64,000 nucleotides of DNA from JAEMQF01 sp963775015 (GCA_963775015.1 CAVZHI010000006.1:186001-250000); one strand, 5' to 3'; shown: positions 43,991-55,419, counted from the stretch's first letter. The notes: generated by a model not told the origin, from the letters alone. Program-made: numbers and translations.

Positions 43991-44293
43991 TCACGCGCGC
44001 CGCAGCTCTTCGCGAATCGTCTTGCGAACGACAGCCTCGAGCGTCTCGGTCTGGATGGCCTGCTTCAGCGCCTCGTTGATCAGCGTCTGGTAGCCCCGCG
44101 CGCCGGCCTTGGTCTTGAAGTGCTCTACCACAGAACCATCGAGGAAGATGTTCACGCGTTGCTTCAGCGGCAGTACCGCTCCCGCAGCGCCGCGCCTGCG
44201 CAAAATCAGCTTGCCGGCGGCAATGTCCGCGCGGCGCAGCGGGGCGTCCTCGCGCGGATCAGACGAGATTTTCACGGTAGATGGCTTTTTCAT
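43991..44293 (-). CDS. brnA: BrnA-family antitoxin
   Basis: A 100-residue antitoxin and DNA-binding autorepressor. Its C-terminal part is ribbon-helix-helix-like: KQRVNIFLDGSVVEHFKTKA followed by GYQTLINEALKQAI, typical of BrnA. It should neutralise BrnT by complex formation. The start overlaps the end of brnT by 35 bases, the usual arrangement. Both partners look intact. Confidence 0.85.
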   Translation of the reverse strand: MKKPSTVKISSDPREDAPLRRADIAAGKLILRRRGAAGAVLPLKQRVNIFLDGSVVEHFKTKAGARGYQTLINEALKQAIQTETLEAVVRKTIREELRRA

Positions 44294-44534
44294 GTCGGTC
44301 TGCCTTGCGCATCGAGATGATGCGGATGTGGTTTTCGGTCTCTGCGGTCACGATCGAGACAAGCACTCCCTGCAGCGGCCCGAGCGTGACGAATCGTTCC
44401 TCTCCGTAGTCCATGCGCCGGTCCTCGAAGGTCACGGTCTGCCCCGACTCGATGACCTTGGGTGCGTCGGCCAGATCGAAACCGTGCTTGCGCAGATTGC
44501 TCGCCCGCTTGTCGGGATCGAAGCTGTATTTCAC
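44259..44534 (-). CDS. brnT: BrnT-family ribonuclease toxin
   Basis: A 91-residue RelE-fold RNase toxin. KYSFDPDKRASNLRKHGFDL is the family opening (FxWDxxKxxxNxxKHGxxF). EERFVTLGPLQGVLVSIV and the C-terminal RIISMRKADRHEKAIY supply the basic catalytic residues. The start is a GTG at 44534; no ATG fits. It lies directly upstream of brnA, which it overlaps. The module should be a functional type II toxin-antitoxin pair. Confidence 0.87.
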   Translation of the reverse strand: MKYSFDPDKRASNLRKHGFDLADAPKVIESGQTVTFEDRRMDYGEERFVTLGPLQGVLVSIVTAETENHIRIISMRKADRHEKAIYRENLV

Positions 44535-44540
44535 GCAGGG

Positions 44541-44569
44541 AGTATATGTATAAAAAGGTGTATGTGAAA
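44541..44569 (-). promoter_or_regulatory. Possible brnTA promoter
   Basis: On the minus strand TTTCAC and TATACT are separated by 17 bases, and the GTG start lies six bases further on, so the message would be nearly leaderless. TATACATATA around the -10 box is palindromic and could be where BrnA binds. The rest of 44570-44822 shows no feature. Confidence 0.35.
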
Positions 44570-44822
44570 GGTCTCGTGCCGCGGCTGTTTCTTTGGTTGC
44601 GGCGTAGTGGTGCCCCAATTCATGCCGTCACTGATCGAACTCGAACCTGCAAGCGCATGAATGGATTGCGTGTTTGATCGCATTGACACGAAATCCCAGG
44701 CAGAGCACATTTGCGGTTGATCGAAGGCTCACACGCGTTGGCCGGAATCTGTTGCGTCGATACCGGTTTCCGGCAAGCGTCGTCTTCGTACCGTCGGTCC
44801 CTCTCTCAACCTGGAGGACACC

Positions 44823-45257
44823 ATGCCGATTCGAACCGCCACGCTGCGCCATCAGCTCGAGAAAAACGGCGCCCGTTTGCACGCAGCCATCATGAGTCGT
44901 GCCCAGTCGGGCGGCGCGGACCGGCCACCCTCAGACGAGGAGTTGGCGCTGCTCGAGGAACGCCGCAAGCTCAAGGAAGAGCGCGCGAAGCGTCACGCGC
45001 AGGCGAAACTGCCCAAGGTGAAGCCGGCGCGAGTGGTGAAAGAGGCCAAGCCGGCCAAGGCGCCCAAGGTGATGAAGCCGCCCAAAGAGACGAAGGCGTC
45101 CAAGGATGACACCAAGCACGCCAAGGACGGGAAGCCGCATCACAAGGGCCCGCACCTGTCGCGCACCGAATTGCACGCGAAAAAGGCCGAGGCGCTGAAA
45201 GCGGCGGAGCAGGCGGCGAAGAAGTCGGCTGCGGCGAAGAAGGGAGCGAAGAGCTGA
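44823..45257 (+). CDS. Lysine/alanine-rich basic protein, unknown function
   Basis: A 144-residue protein with a short ordered start (MPIRTATLRHQLEKNGARLH) and a predicted helix EELALLEERRKLKEERAKRH. It then becomes a low-complexity tail of Lys, Ala and Pro repeats (KPAKAPKVMKPPKE and similar) ending in AAKKSAAAKKGAKS. The tail is like bacterial histone H1 (Hc1/BpH1) proteins that coat DNA. CTGGAGG is six bases upstream of ATG. It is probably a nucleoid-associated or RNA-binding basic protein. Confidence 0.55.
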   Translation: MPIRTATLRHQLEKNGARLHAAIMSRAQSGGADRPPSDEELALLEERRKLKEERAKRHAQAKLPKVKPARVVKEAKPAKAPKVMKPPKETKASKDDTKHAKDGKPHHKGPHLSRTELHAKKAEALKAAEQAAKKSAAAKKGAKS

Positions 45258-45389
45258 GCGCTGGCGCCGGCGCGACGGTCGAACGCGCGTCCGTTCAAGC
45301 TCCCAGCAATTCTTCCCTGTCCACCGCAATCGGGTGCCGCGCCACCCCAGCGCGCTTGGGGTAAAGCCGGGATCGGAGCGACGACGGCA

Positions 45390-46199
45390 ATGAAACGGGA
45401 TCGTGGCATCGCAACTTGGGGAATCCCTCTGGCACTGGCCCTGGTGGGATTGCTTGCGCCGGCGCATGCCCAGCAGAGGGAGAGGGTCGCACGCATCGTC
45501 GCGGTCGGGAATCTCTCCGCCTACGCGGCAAAACAGTCGACCGAGAGAGTTCCCATCATCGTCTGGCGAATGCACGCGGCGGTCGAAACGGGGCTCGTGC
45601 GCAGCCTCGCGCGACCTGGCGGCAATGTGACGGGAGTCGAGAGCCTGGCGCCCGAGCTCGACGCCAAGCGGCTCGAACTGATCAAGGAGATCGTGCCGAA
45701 GCTGACGCGGCTGGGCCACCTCTACAACCCTGACGATCCAGCCGCCCAGGCGACTCTCGCGTCAGTTGGGGATGCCGCTCGCAAACTGGGTGTTCGCGTC
45801 GTGCCGTTGCCGGTCAAGCGGATCGACGAAGTCGACGCCGTTCTTTCGGGCATTTCAGCCGGGTCGATCGACGCACTGTTGACGTCCACCGATGAAGTCA
45901 CCGGCTGGCGTGCGCAACAGATCGCCGCGTTTGCCACAAAGCATCGATTGCCGAGCGTGTGCAGCGTCAGGTACGCTGTTGATTTGGGATGCCTGCTGTC
46001 CTACGGCCCGTCGCTGGACGAGTTCAGCGAAATCATCGCGCGGCAAATCGACAAAGTTCTCAAGGGTGCGAAGGTGGCCGATCTGCCGGTCGAGCAGGTG
46101 ACACGCTTCGAGATGCTGGTCAACATGAAGACGGCGAAAACGCTGGGCATCATCATTCCGCGAGCAGTGCTGGTGCGCGCGGATGAAGTGATCGAGTGA
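45390..46199 (+). CDS. ABC_sub_bind (PF04392) receptor lacking part of its first lobe
   Basis: A periplasmic receptor of 269 residues with signal peptide (IPLALALVGLLAPAHAQ). From SAYAAKQSTERVPIIVWRMH on it follows the family: GLVRSLARPGGNVTGVESLA, KRLELIKEIVPKLTRLGHLY, and the end FEMLVNMKTAKTLGIIIPRA. Intact members have about 60 extra residues between the first beta strand (RVARIVAV) and this point, covering the sequence up to the VDVIxxxG strand. Ligand binding may therefore be lost, although the frame is open. Convergent with the SDR at 46202. Confidence 0.7.
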   Translation: MKRDRGIATWGIPLALALVGLLAPAHAQQRERVARIVAVGNLSAYAAKQSTERVPIIVWRMHAAVETGLVRSLARPGGNVTGVESLAPELDAKRLELIKEIVPKLTRLGHLYNPDDPAAQATLASVGDAARKLGVRVVPLPVKRIDEVDAVLSGISAGSIDALLTSTDEVTGWRAQQIAAFATKHRLPSVCSVRYAVDLGCLLSYGPSLDEFSEIIARQIDKVLKGAKVADLPVEQVTRFEMLVNMKTAKTLGIIIPRAVLVRADEVIE

Positions 46200-46201
46200 G
46201 T

Positions 46202-46969
46202 TCACCCGCCAAGCAACTGCCCGCCATCCACCGCAATCGACTGCCCCGTCACCCAGCGCGCGTGCGGTGACGCGAGGAACAGCGCGACTTCGGCGATTTC
46301 GTCGGGGGTGCCCATGCGGCCAAACGGAATCCCCTTCAGCGTGTTCGCGTAGAGCGCGTCCTTGTTCTGTCGGCGTTGATCCCACACGCCACCGGGAAAT
46401 TCGATCGACCCCGGCGCGATGCAGTTGACGCGGATTCCCTTGCGCGCCAGCGTCGCGGCCTGGCTCGCGGTGTAGTTCAGCATCAACGCTTTCACCGCTG
46501 CGTACGCCGGCGCGCGGGTCGAGTGGCGGTAGCCGGCGATCGACGAGATGTGGATGATCGAGCTGGATGCCGTCTTGGCGTGTGCAGCTTCGAGCAGCGG
46601 CAACGCCGCGTGCGAGGCGCGCACCATCGCCATCACGTCGACCGACAGGCCCGCGGCCCAGCCGGCTTCGTCGTCGCCCATGCCGAAGCCCGAGGCGTTG
46701 TTCACGAGCACGTCGATGCCGCCGAGCGCAACGCCGGCGTCTTGCACGTAGCGCGTGACTGCCGCGCCGTCGGCGAGGTCGCAGCTGGCGGCGTGCGCCT
46801 TGTGGCCATGCCGGGCGATGGCGGCGCGCGCGTCTTCGAGCGCTGCCGCGCCGCGCGCGCAAATCGACACGTCGGCGCCTGCGGCGGCAAAGCCGAGCGC
46901 GATCGCACGCCCGATGCCGCGGCTGCCGCCGGTGACGACGACTCGGCTCTTCTTGAAATCGAAACCCAT
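46202..46969 (-). CDS. SDR family oxidoreductase
   Basis: A classical short-chain dehydrogenase of 255 residues: VVVTGGSRGIGRAIALGFAA, DVLVNNASGFGMG (NNAS variant), IIHISSIAGYRHS and PAYAAVKALMLNY. C-terminal GQSIAVDGGQLLGG. It is the last gene of the FAH-TRAP operon, 62 bases after dctM. A dehydrogenase for the organic acid imported by the TRAP system is the natural guess. No unusual residues. Confidence 0.9.
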   Translation of the reverse strand: MGFDFKKSRVVVTGGSRGIGRAIALGFAAAGADVSICARGAAALEDARAAIARHGHKAHAASCDLADGAAVTRYVQDAGVALGGIDVLVNNASGFGMGDDEAGWAAGLSVDVMAMVRASHAALPLLEAAHAKTASSSIIHISSIAGYRHSTRAPAYAAVKALMLNYTASQAATLARKGIRVNCIAPGSIEFPGGVWDQRRQNKDALYANTLKGIPFGRMGTPDEIAEVALFLASPHARWVTGQSIAVDGGQLLGG

Positions 46970-47031
46970 GACTTTCTCCGTTCGGTGTGGACTCTGCCGG
47001 TGCGCGGTGCGCGGTGCTCGGGCGACCCGCG

Positions 47032-48312
47032 TCACTTCATCAACCCGGGCAACCAGAGCGAGATCGCCGGCACGTAGGTCACGATCAGCAGCGCAGCGCA
47101 CATCGCGCCGTAGAACGGCCACAGTTCCTTCGAGACCTGTTCCATCGTCACCTTGCCGATCGCGCAACCGACAAACAGCGTCGGGCCCACCGGCGGCGTG
47201 ATCAGGCCGATCCCCAGATTCAGGATCATGATCATGCCGAAGTGCACCGGGTCGATGCCGAGCTTGGCGATCACCGGCATGAAGATCGGCGTGCAGATGA
47301 GCAGCATCGGCGCCAGGTCCATGAAGGTGCCGAGCAACAGCAGCAGGATGTTGACGAGCAGCAGGAACACGTACTTGTTGTCCGACAGCGTGAGGAAGAG
47401 TTGCGTCACCTTGGCCGGGATCTGCATGATCGCCATCATGTAGCCGAAGGCGACCGAGAAGCCGATCAGCATCATCACCATCGCCACTGTCTTGACGACG
47501 CGGTGCACCAGGTGCGGCAGGTCGCGCCAGCGGTAGTCGCGGTACACGAGAAACGTCACCAGGAAGGCGTAGACGCACGCCACCGCCGCCGATTCGGTGG
47601 GCGTGAACACGCCCGACAGAATGCCGCCCATGATGATGAACACCGTGACCAGGCCCCACAGCGCGTCGGCGGCGATCTTCGGCACGTCTTTCAACGCCAC
47701 CGGTTCACCCTTCGGGTAGCCGCGTCGGTGCGAGACCCACAGCACGAGGCCGATCAGGCACAGGCCGAACAGCAGCCCGGGGAAAATGCCCGCCAGGAAC
47801 AAGTGCGCCACCGACACCGTGCCGCCGGCGGCGAGCGAATAGATCACTGCGTTGTGCGAAGGCGGAATCATCAGCGCCTGCACCGAACCGCAGATCGTCA
47901 CGTTGGTCGCGAAGACGCGTGGGAAGCCGGCCTTGACCATCTGCGGGATCATCACCGAGCCGATCGCCGACGTGTCGGCGACCGACGAGCCCGAGATGCA
48001 GCCGAACAGCGTCGAAGCCATGATGTTCACGAGCGCCAGGCCACCGCGGATGAAACCGACGAAGATGCGTGCCAGGTTGATCAGGCGCGCCGCCATTCCG
48101 CCTTCGGCCATGATCGCGCCGGCGAGCACGAAGAAGGGAATCGCGAGCAGCGCGAAATCGTCGGTGCCGTCGGAGATTTTCAGCATCACCGCTTCGAGCG
48201 GAATGTCGACCCACAGCGCAGCGCCGATGGCGGCCAGGCCGAGCGCATACGCCACCGGCACGCCGAGCGCGCAGAACAGCGCGAAGGAACCCATCAGGAT
48301 CACGACGTCCAC
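47032..48312 (-). CDS. TRAP transporter large permease (DctM family)
   Basis: An inner-membrane protein of 426 residues with about 12 helices. Family marks: LLAIPFFVLAGAIMAEGGMA, STLFGCISGSSVADTSAIG, MIPPSHNAVIYSLAAGG and LGIGLITPPVGPTLFVG. It catalyses Na+-driven uptake of organic acids delivered by the DctP receptor, together with the small DctQ subunit. It starts three bases after dctQ. Intact. Confidence 0.95.
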   Translation of the reverse strand: MDVVILMGSFALFCALGVPVAYALGLAAIGAALWVDIPLEAVMLKISDGTDDFALLAIPFFVLAGAIMAEGGMAARLINLARIFVGFIRGGLALVNIMASTLFGCISGSSVADTSAIGSVMIPQMVKAGFPRVFATNVTICGSVQALMIPPSHNAVIYSLAAGGTVSVAHLFLAGIFPGLLFGLCLIGLVLWVSHRRGYPKGEPVALKDVPKIAADALWGLVTVFIIMGGILSGVFTPTESAAVACVYAFLVTFLVYRDYRWRDLPHLVHRVVKTVAMVMMLIGFSVAFGYMMAIMQIPAKVTQLFLTLSDNKYVFLLLVNILLLLLGTFMDLAPMLLICTPIFMPVIAKLGIDPVHFGMIMILNLGIGLITPPVGPTLFVGCAIGKVTMEQVSKELWPFYGAMCAALLIVTYVPAISLWLPGLMK

Positions 48313-48315
48313 CGC

Positions 48316-48840
48316 CTACTCCAGTTGCGTCGCCGCGTCGCTGTACATGACCGAGGTCTTCGGCGGGTCCCCGACCCAGACGCGCTCGATCAGGAACAGC
48401 AGGGTCAAGACGCCGGCGATCGGGATCGGTGCATAGACGACGCCTTGAGGCAGGCCGGGAAACTCGGCCATCGACTGGTACCACGTGATGCGGCACAACT
48501 GGGTGCCGTAGCCGGCCATGAACAGCGCGGTCGCCGCGATGCACAGATCCACGCCCCACAACATGAGCTGGCGTTGGCGAGGGCCGACGGCGTCAAGCAA
48601 CGCCTGGACCGCGACGTGCACGTTGGCGCGGTAGATCGCAGCGCCGCCGATGAAGGAAAACATCACCATCATCACCACCGACGCGGGTTCGGGCCACGAC
48701 TGCGGGTTGTTCAACGCATAGCGCATGAACACGCCGAACGGGATGATCAGCGTGATCACGACGAGCGCCGTGCCGGACAGGATGACGCAGGCGAGGTACA
48801 GCCACTCCATCGTCCGTGCGTAGACCTGCTTGGCGTTCAT
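48316..48840 (-). CDS. TRAP transporter small permease (DctQ family)
   Basis: A four-helix membrane subunit of 174 residues: WLYLACVILSGTALVVITLI, the conserved FGVFMRYALNNPQSWPEPAS, and FIGGAAIYRANVHVAVQALL. It holds the large permease and receptor together. Three bases separate it from dctM. It begins 81 bases after dctP. Confidence 0.93.
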   Translation of the reverse strand: MNAKQVYARTMEWLYLACVILSGTALVVITLIIPFGVFMRYALNNPQSWPEPASVVMMVMFSFIGGAAIYRANVHVAVQALLDAVGPRQRQLMLWGVDLCIAATALFMAGYGTQLCRITWYQSMAEFPGLPQGVVYAPIPIAGVLTLLFLIERVWVGDPPKTSVMYSDAATQLE

Positions 48841-48921
48841 CGCGGGAAGCTTCGGGAAAGTGCGGCGGCGTGCTGACCCTCGGCATCGCTGCGACGCCGA
48901 TGCCGATGCGCAGCTGATTTG

Positions 48922-49909
48922 CTAACGGGTCTCTTCGATGCGCTTGATGAGCGCAGCGTACTTGGAACCGTATTTGTCGCGGATCGGCTGGGTCGCCTTG
49001 TAGAACGCGGCCTTGTCGGCGGGAACGAACTGCACGCCGGCAGCGGCGAGCTTGGTCTCGGCCTCCTTGGTGTAGGCGTCCCACAAACCCCGCTGCTCGA
49101 GCTGCGCTTCGGCGCGAAAACTTCTTCACCAGCGCCTGGTCTTCTTTCGACAGCGTTTCCCAGTTGCGCTTGGAGAAGACGAAGATCTCGGGAATGATCA
49201 GATGGCCGGTCAGGCTCATCACTTTGCTGACGGTGTAGTGGTTTTGCGCGAGCAGCGTCGGCGGGTTGTTCTCTGCACCGTCCACCACGCCCGATTGCAG
49301 CGCCGAGTAGAGCTCGTTGAAACCCATCGCAACGCCGTTTCCGCCCATCGCGTTCATGGTTTCGACGAACAGCGGATTCCCCATCATGCGGATCTTCATG
49401 CCCTTCAGATCCGCCGGCGCGGTGACCGCCTTCTTCGCATAGACGTTGCGCGTGCCGGCGTCCATCCAGCCCAGCGCGATCAGGCGCGAGCTCGGCCCGT
49501 TGGACATGCGCTCGAGCAGATCCTGGCCGATCGGTCCGTCGATCACTTTGCGCATGTGCGCCTCGTCGCGGAAGATGAACGGCAGGTTGAACACGTTCAC
49601 CTCGTCGACCACCGGGCCCATCGCGCCGACCGAGATGCGCGCGATCTGCAACGCGCCCACCTGGGCTTGTTCGATCATTTCCTTCTCGCCGCCAAGTTGC
49701 ATCGACGGGAACATCTGGATCGAGATCCGGCCGTTCGTCGCGGTTTCGAGCTTCTTGCCCATGCGCACGATCGCCTCGACCGTCGGGTAACCGAGCGGGT
49801 GCACGTCGGACGCTTTCCACACCGCCTTTGGCTGGGCGAGTGCAGCACGCAGGCTGGTGGCGGCGAGGGCACCAGCGGCGCCGGCGCGGATCAACTCACG
49901 TCGTTTCAT
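48922..49909 (-). CDS. TRAP transporter receptor (DctP family), one frame break
   Basis: A periplasmic binding protein of about 328 residues with a signal peptide (RRELIRAGAAGALAATSLRA). Family marks: ELIxAGxxG start, HPLGYPTVEAIVRMGKKLET, RISIQMFPSMQLGGEKEMIE, and the carboxylate-binding Arg in KGMKIRMMGNPLFVE. The frame breaks near 49120 at an AAAA run. The continuation is AEAQLEQRGLWDAYTKEAET, then GVQFVPADKAAFYKATQPIR and a TAG at 48922. All domains are present, so an indel is likely. Confidence 0.9.
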
Positions 49910-50008
49910 CGTCTCTCTCCTCGGTTGGCGGCCGGGACGACTCGACCCGACCCAAAGTGGGTCGATTGAAATCGATCCGCCGCGATCTGTCGTCAGGGTT
50001 TACGGCAC

Positions 50009-50701
50009 TCAGCCCTTGTAGCTGATGACGAGATCGCCCACGCCGTCGATATGGCCTTCCAGCTTCTCGCCCGGCTTCACCGGACCCACGCCCGCCGGCG
50101 TTCCGGAATAGATCAGGTCGCCGGGCTGCAGCGTGACCAGGTGCGAGAGGTAGGAGATCTGTTCGGGAACGCTCCAGATCTGCATCGCCAGGTCGCCGCT
50201 CTGCTTGACCTGGCCGTTCACCTTGAGTGTGATCGCGCCCTTCGCCGGGTGACCGATTTCGCTCGCCGGCCGCAGCGCGGTGCACGGCGCCGATTCGTCG
50301 AAGGCCTTGCCCATCTCCCAGGGGCGGCCCTGTTTCTTCGCTTCGCCTTGCAGGTCGCGGCGCGTCATGTCCAGGCCGACGCCGTAGCCCCAGACGTGGC
50401 TCAACGCCTTGTCGACCGGGATGTTCTTGCCACCCTTGCCGATCGCGACGACGAGTTCGATTTCATGGTGCACGTCTTTTGTTCCCACCGGGTAGGCGAG
50501 TGCGGCGTTGTTCTGCACGATCGAGTTTGCCGGCTTCATGAAGAAGAACGGCGGCTCGCGGTCCGGGTCGTGGCCCATTTCGCGTGCGTGGTCGGCGTAG
50601 TTGCGGCCGACGCAATAGATGCGCCCCACCGGAAAACGCTTGTCGCTTCCGGCGACGGGAAGTGAAGGCTGGGGACCGAACTCGATGACGTAGTTGCTCA
50701 T
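50009..50701 (-). CDS. Fumarylacetoacetate hydrolase (FAH) family protein
   Basis: A 230-residue single-domain FAH enzyme. IYCVGRNYADHAREMG, FFFMKPANSI, HHEIELVVAIGKGGKNI (metal-binding Glu pair), YGVGLDMTRRDLQ and GDLIYSGTPAGVGPVKPGE are all family-defining. Closest in form to fumarylpyruvate hydrolases of gentisate breakdown, which split fumarylpyruvate to fumarate and pyruvate. A different 2,4-diketo acid is possible. It is upstream of the TRAP genes on the same strand with a 99-base gap. Confidence 0.9.
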   Translation of the reverse strand: MSNYVIEFGPQPSLPVAGSDKRFPVGRIYCVGRNYADHAREMGHDPDREPPFFFMKPANSIVQNNAALAYPVGTKDVHHEIELVVAIGKGGKNIPVDKALSHVWGYGVGLDMTRRDLQGEAKKQGRPWEMGKAFDESAPCTALRPASEIGHPAKGAITLKVNGQVKQSGDLAMQIWSVPEQISYLSHLVTLQPGDLIYSGTPAGVGPVKPGEKLEGHIDGVGDLVISYKG

Positions 50702-50744
50702 GGCTTCTTTCGTGAGGGATGGATGATGACGGTGGGGGCGGGAG

Positions 50745-51728
50745 TCAGTCGAGCTTGATGCCGACGGCTTTGGTGATCTTCACGTACTTCGCGACCTGGC
50801 CGCGCAGCATCTCGCGGAATTCTTCGGGCGATTTGCTCGCAATCGGCTCGGCGCCGTTCGCGTCCATCGCGGCTTTGAACTCGGGTGTGGCGACGATTCC
50901 CGCAAGCTCCTTGTGCAGCCGCTCGATCACGGGCTTGGGCAGGTTCGCCGGGCCCATGATGCCGAGCCAGAGCGCCGCCTCGAAACCGGCATAGCCTTGC
51001 TCGGCGACGGTCGGCACATCCGGCAGCGCAGGCGAACGCAGCAGCGTGCCCACCGCGAGCGGGCGCACCTTGCCGGCCTTCGTGTTTTGCAGCAGCGCCG
51101 GCATCGAGCCGAACACGGCTTGCACTTCGCCGCCGACGATTGCCAGATCGGCAGGCGCGTTGCCCTTGTAGGGAATGTGCACCAGGTCGAGCTTGGCCGC
51201 GTCCTTCAGCATCTCCATCGCCAGGTGCGTCGCCGTGCCGTTGCCCGCCGACGCGTAATTCAATTTACCCGGCTGGCCTTTCGCGAGCGCAATCAAATCG
51301 GCGAGGTTGTTCGCCTTCACTTGCGGGTTCACGACGAGAAGATACGGCGTGATCGCGACGAGCGAAATCTGCGTGAAGTCTGCCACCGGGTCGTAGGGCA
51401 GCTTGGTGTAGGCGCCGGCGGCGATCGCGTGCGTGCTCGTCGTCCCCAGCGTCAGCGTGTAGCCGTCGGGCGGCGCCTTGGCGGTCGCGTCGGCGCCGAG
51501 CGTTCCACCGGCTCCCGCCCTGTTCTCGACGTTCACGGTCTGGCCCAGGCGCTCCGAGAGTCGCTGCGCGACGATGCGACCGACGATGTCGGTCGAGCCG
51601 CCGGGGGCGAAGCCGACGATCAGCTTGATTGGCTTGTCGGGGTAAGCAGCTTGCGCGATTGCGGCGGTCGCGGCAAGCAACAGGCTCAAGCTGGCGGCGG
51701 CGTCAGCGATCAGGTGGCGACTTCTCAT
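50745..51728 (-). CDS. Bug/TctC-family periplasmic solute-binding receptor
   Basis: A receptor of 327 residues: signal peptide (SLSLLLAATAAIAQA), then AYPDKPIKLIVGFAPGGSTD, VENRAGAGGTLGADATAKAP and HIPYKGNAPADLAIVGGEVQ. Length and motifs are normal. It is on the same strand as the FAH-TRAP genes, 43 bases upstream of the FAH gene, so it likely belongs to that operon. Two unrelated receptors (Bug and DctP) for one pathway suggest alternative substrates. Confidence 0.92.
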   Translation of the reverse strand: MRSRHLIADAAASLSLLLAATAAIAQAAYPDKPIKLIVGFAPGGSTDIVGRIVAQRLSERLGQTVNVENRAGAGGTLGADATAKAPPDGYTLTLGTTSTHAIAAGAYTKLPYDPVADFTQISLVAITPYLLVVNPQVKANNLADLIALAKGQPGKLNYASAGNGTATHLAMEMLKDAAKLDLVHIPYKGNAPADLAIVGGEVQAVFGSMPALLQNTKAGKVRPLAVGTLLRSPALPDVPTVAEQGYAGFEAALWLGIMGPANLPKPVIERLHKELAGIVATPEFKAAMDANGAEPIASKSPEEFREMLRGQVAKYVKITKAVGIKLD

Positions 51729-51789
51729 GGTGGAGTTCCAGAGCTTGGGGCGTGATTCTGACAGCATGGCCGCCGCAGCCGCGGCCGCA

Positions 51790-51960
51790 TCAGCTGGCGC
51801 GCACGTCGGACTGCGACGATCGAATCGTGCCGCACCTCGACCAGTCGAGGTGGTCGTGGTGGTCGTGCGAGATCAGCACCGGTTGAGCGAACGCCCGGCG
51901 GAATCGTTCCAGGACCGCTGCGGGCGCGATCGCCTGCGACGCGGGGAGGCGCTCCGCGCA
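51790..51960 (-). pseudogene. Possible metallo-beta-lactamase-fold remnant
   Basis: The minus strand reads LERFRRAFAQPVLISHDHHD followed by HLDW before losing similarity. HxHxDH after a hydrophobic strand is the zinc motif of MBL-fold hydrolases (UlaG-like). Nothing of the rest of the domain is present, and a stop comes soon after. The remainder of 51729-52048 holds no recognisable feature. It could be chance. Confidence 0.3.
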
Positions 51961-52048
51961 TTGCCTTCCGCGAGGGGCATACTTCCTCTCCCCGATCCTC
52001 CGTTGCTTCGCAGCACGGTCTGTCTGAACATGCCCAGTGAGTTCGAAA

Positions 52049-52474
52049 ATGCCCTATCAAGTCATGTATTCGTCTCAAGCCACCGAGCCCCTCACGGTCG
52101 ATGGCCTCGAACGGATTCTCACGGATGCGCGAACCGGCAATCAGGCGCGCGACGTCACCGGAGCCCTCGTCTATGTCGACGGCGTGTTCTTTCAGATTCT
52201 GGAAGGTGACGAGCAGGTCGTGCGCAACTTGATGAGCAGCATCACGGCCGACACCAGGCATCACTCGGTGAAGCTGTTCCACGAGGGCGAAGTCGAGGCG
52301 CGCGCTTTCGAGTCGTGGCGTATGGCCTACCTGAGCCCGACTGCCGAGGAGATGCGAACCTGGGTGGGCCTGCCGGGCACCGCCACGATCGAGAGCCTGC
52401 TGGCCGACGTCAATCGCGACCCTCACCGGGTGCCCCGGATTCTGCTCAAGGCTCTCGAGACGCTCGCGGATTGA
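52049..52474 (+). CDS. Short BLUF blue-light photoreceptor
   Basis: A protein of 141 residues, essentially one BLUF domain plus a C-terminal helical cap. Counting from ATG at 52049, the flavin-site residues are Y7, N31, Q49, W90 and M92. These fall at the same spacings as AppA Y21, N45, Q63, W104 and M106. DVTGALVYVDGVFFQILEG is the family core. It should bind FAD and signal through a partner, since no output domain is attached. A GTG at 52037 would add four residues. katG starts 162 bases downstream on the same strand. Confidence 0.9.
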   Translation: MPYQVMYSSQATEPLTVDGLERILTDARTGNQARDVTGALVYVDGVFFQILEGDEQVVRNLMSSITADTRHHSVKLFHEGEVEARAFESWRMAYLSPTAEEMRTWVGLPGTATIESLLADVNRDPHRVPRILLKALETLAD

Positions 52475-52635
52475 ATCTCGGTGCGCGCCATCCGCGAGGC
52501 GCGGGTTTCGGCATTGATCGGCCAAGCCCATTACGGCTGCCTATCGCCACCATTGACACGCTTGCATTGATCGATCGGTACGCGACTTCTAGACTGCTGC
52601 TACGGATCCATCATTCAACGCCACTGGAGGTGAAC

Positions 52636-54851
<2,216 letters not shown>

Positions 54852-54938
54852 TCCCTGGCGCCGCCGGAGTTGATGCGAGAAAGGCGCGATCAGCCCACCC
54901 CGCCATCGTCGCGATTCGGGGTCCACGCGTCGCGATGC

Positions 54939-55283
54939 CTACGCCGCGGTCTTCAGCATGAAGTCAACGTGCACCGCGGTGTACGGGAACTCGATTCGGC
55001 CCTGCTCATCTTTGCGCAACACGCCGGCCTGCAGCAGCATGTGCACATCCGAATGCACGGCGCGCACGTCGCGGCCGACGCGCCGCGCGGCCTCGCGCAA
55101 CGTGACCGGCCCGGCACCGGTCAATGTCTGCACGAGCGCCATGCGATTGGGCGCGAGCACTTTCCAGAGCAAGTCGAACGACTCGAACGAGATCCGCTCT
55201 TGCTGCCGCTTGCCCGCGAACGCAGCCTTCACGCGTTGTTTGAAGGATTCGGTCGAATCGACCGTGATCGTCACAGCACCCAT
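54939..55283 (-). CDS. TumA-like (HVO_A0114 family) antitoxin / DNA-binding protein
   Basis: A winged-helix protein of 114 residues: ITVDSTESFKQRVKAAFAGK, WKVLAPNRMALVQTLTGAGP, and REAARRVGRDVRAVHSDVHM, the recognition part. These are paired with DUF6516/TumE toxins. Only the 3' end of such a toxin gene is left, two bases upstream of this start, so the antitoxin is an orphan. It may still be translated but lacks its operon promoter. Confidence 0.75.
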   Translation of the reverse strand: MGAVTITVDSTESFKQRVKAAFAGKRQQERISFESFDLLWKVLAPNRMALVQTLTGAGPVTLREAARRVGRDVRAVHSDVHMLLQAGVLRKDEQGRIEFPYTAVHVDFMLKTAA

Positions 55284-55285
55284 CT

Positions 55286-55405
55286 TCAATCCCCCTTCCA
55301 TGCGGCAACGTCGGCCAAGAAGTCGTCGAGCAGTTGGTCGACGGAGTTGAACACGTAGGGCATCTCCTGGGTGCCCACGTGCCGGTGGTCGCCCTTGCAC
55401 GAGCT
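55286..55405 (-). pseudogene. DUF6516/TumE toxin, C-terminal remnant
   Basis: Only KGDHRHVGTQEMPYVFNSVD followed by QLLDDFLADVAAWKGD remains, matching the end of DUF6516 toxins (GKGDHRH...PYxFxTPEQLLxDF). Similarity stops at about 55400, where the sequence becomes the tail and start region of an opposite-strand XRE module. The catalytic N-terminus and promoter are gone. Confidence 0.6.
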
Positions 55406-55419
55406 GCCGTCAATGGCAG

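Noticed and set aside
44600..44670. Possible tRNA 3' half on the minus strand (GGTTCGAGTTC-like T-arm)
   Set aside because: No acceptor stem or anticodon arm can be folded around it.
46202..46969. Second halohydrin dehalogenase candidate among the other SDRs in the window
   Set aside because: This gene and the SDRs at 34785 and 43200 keep the YxxxK catalytic lysine and the GIG cofactor loop, so they are ordinary dehydrogenases.
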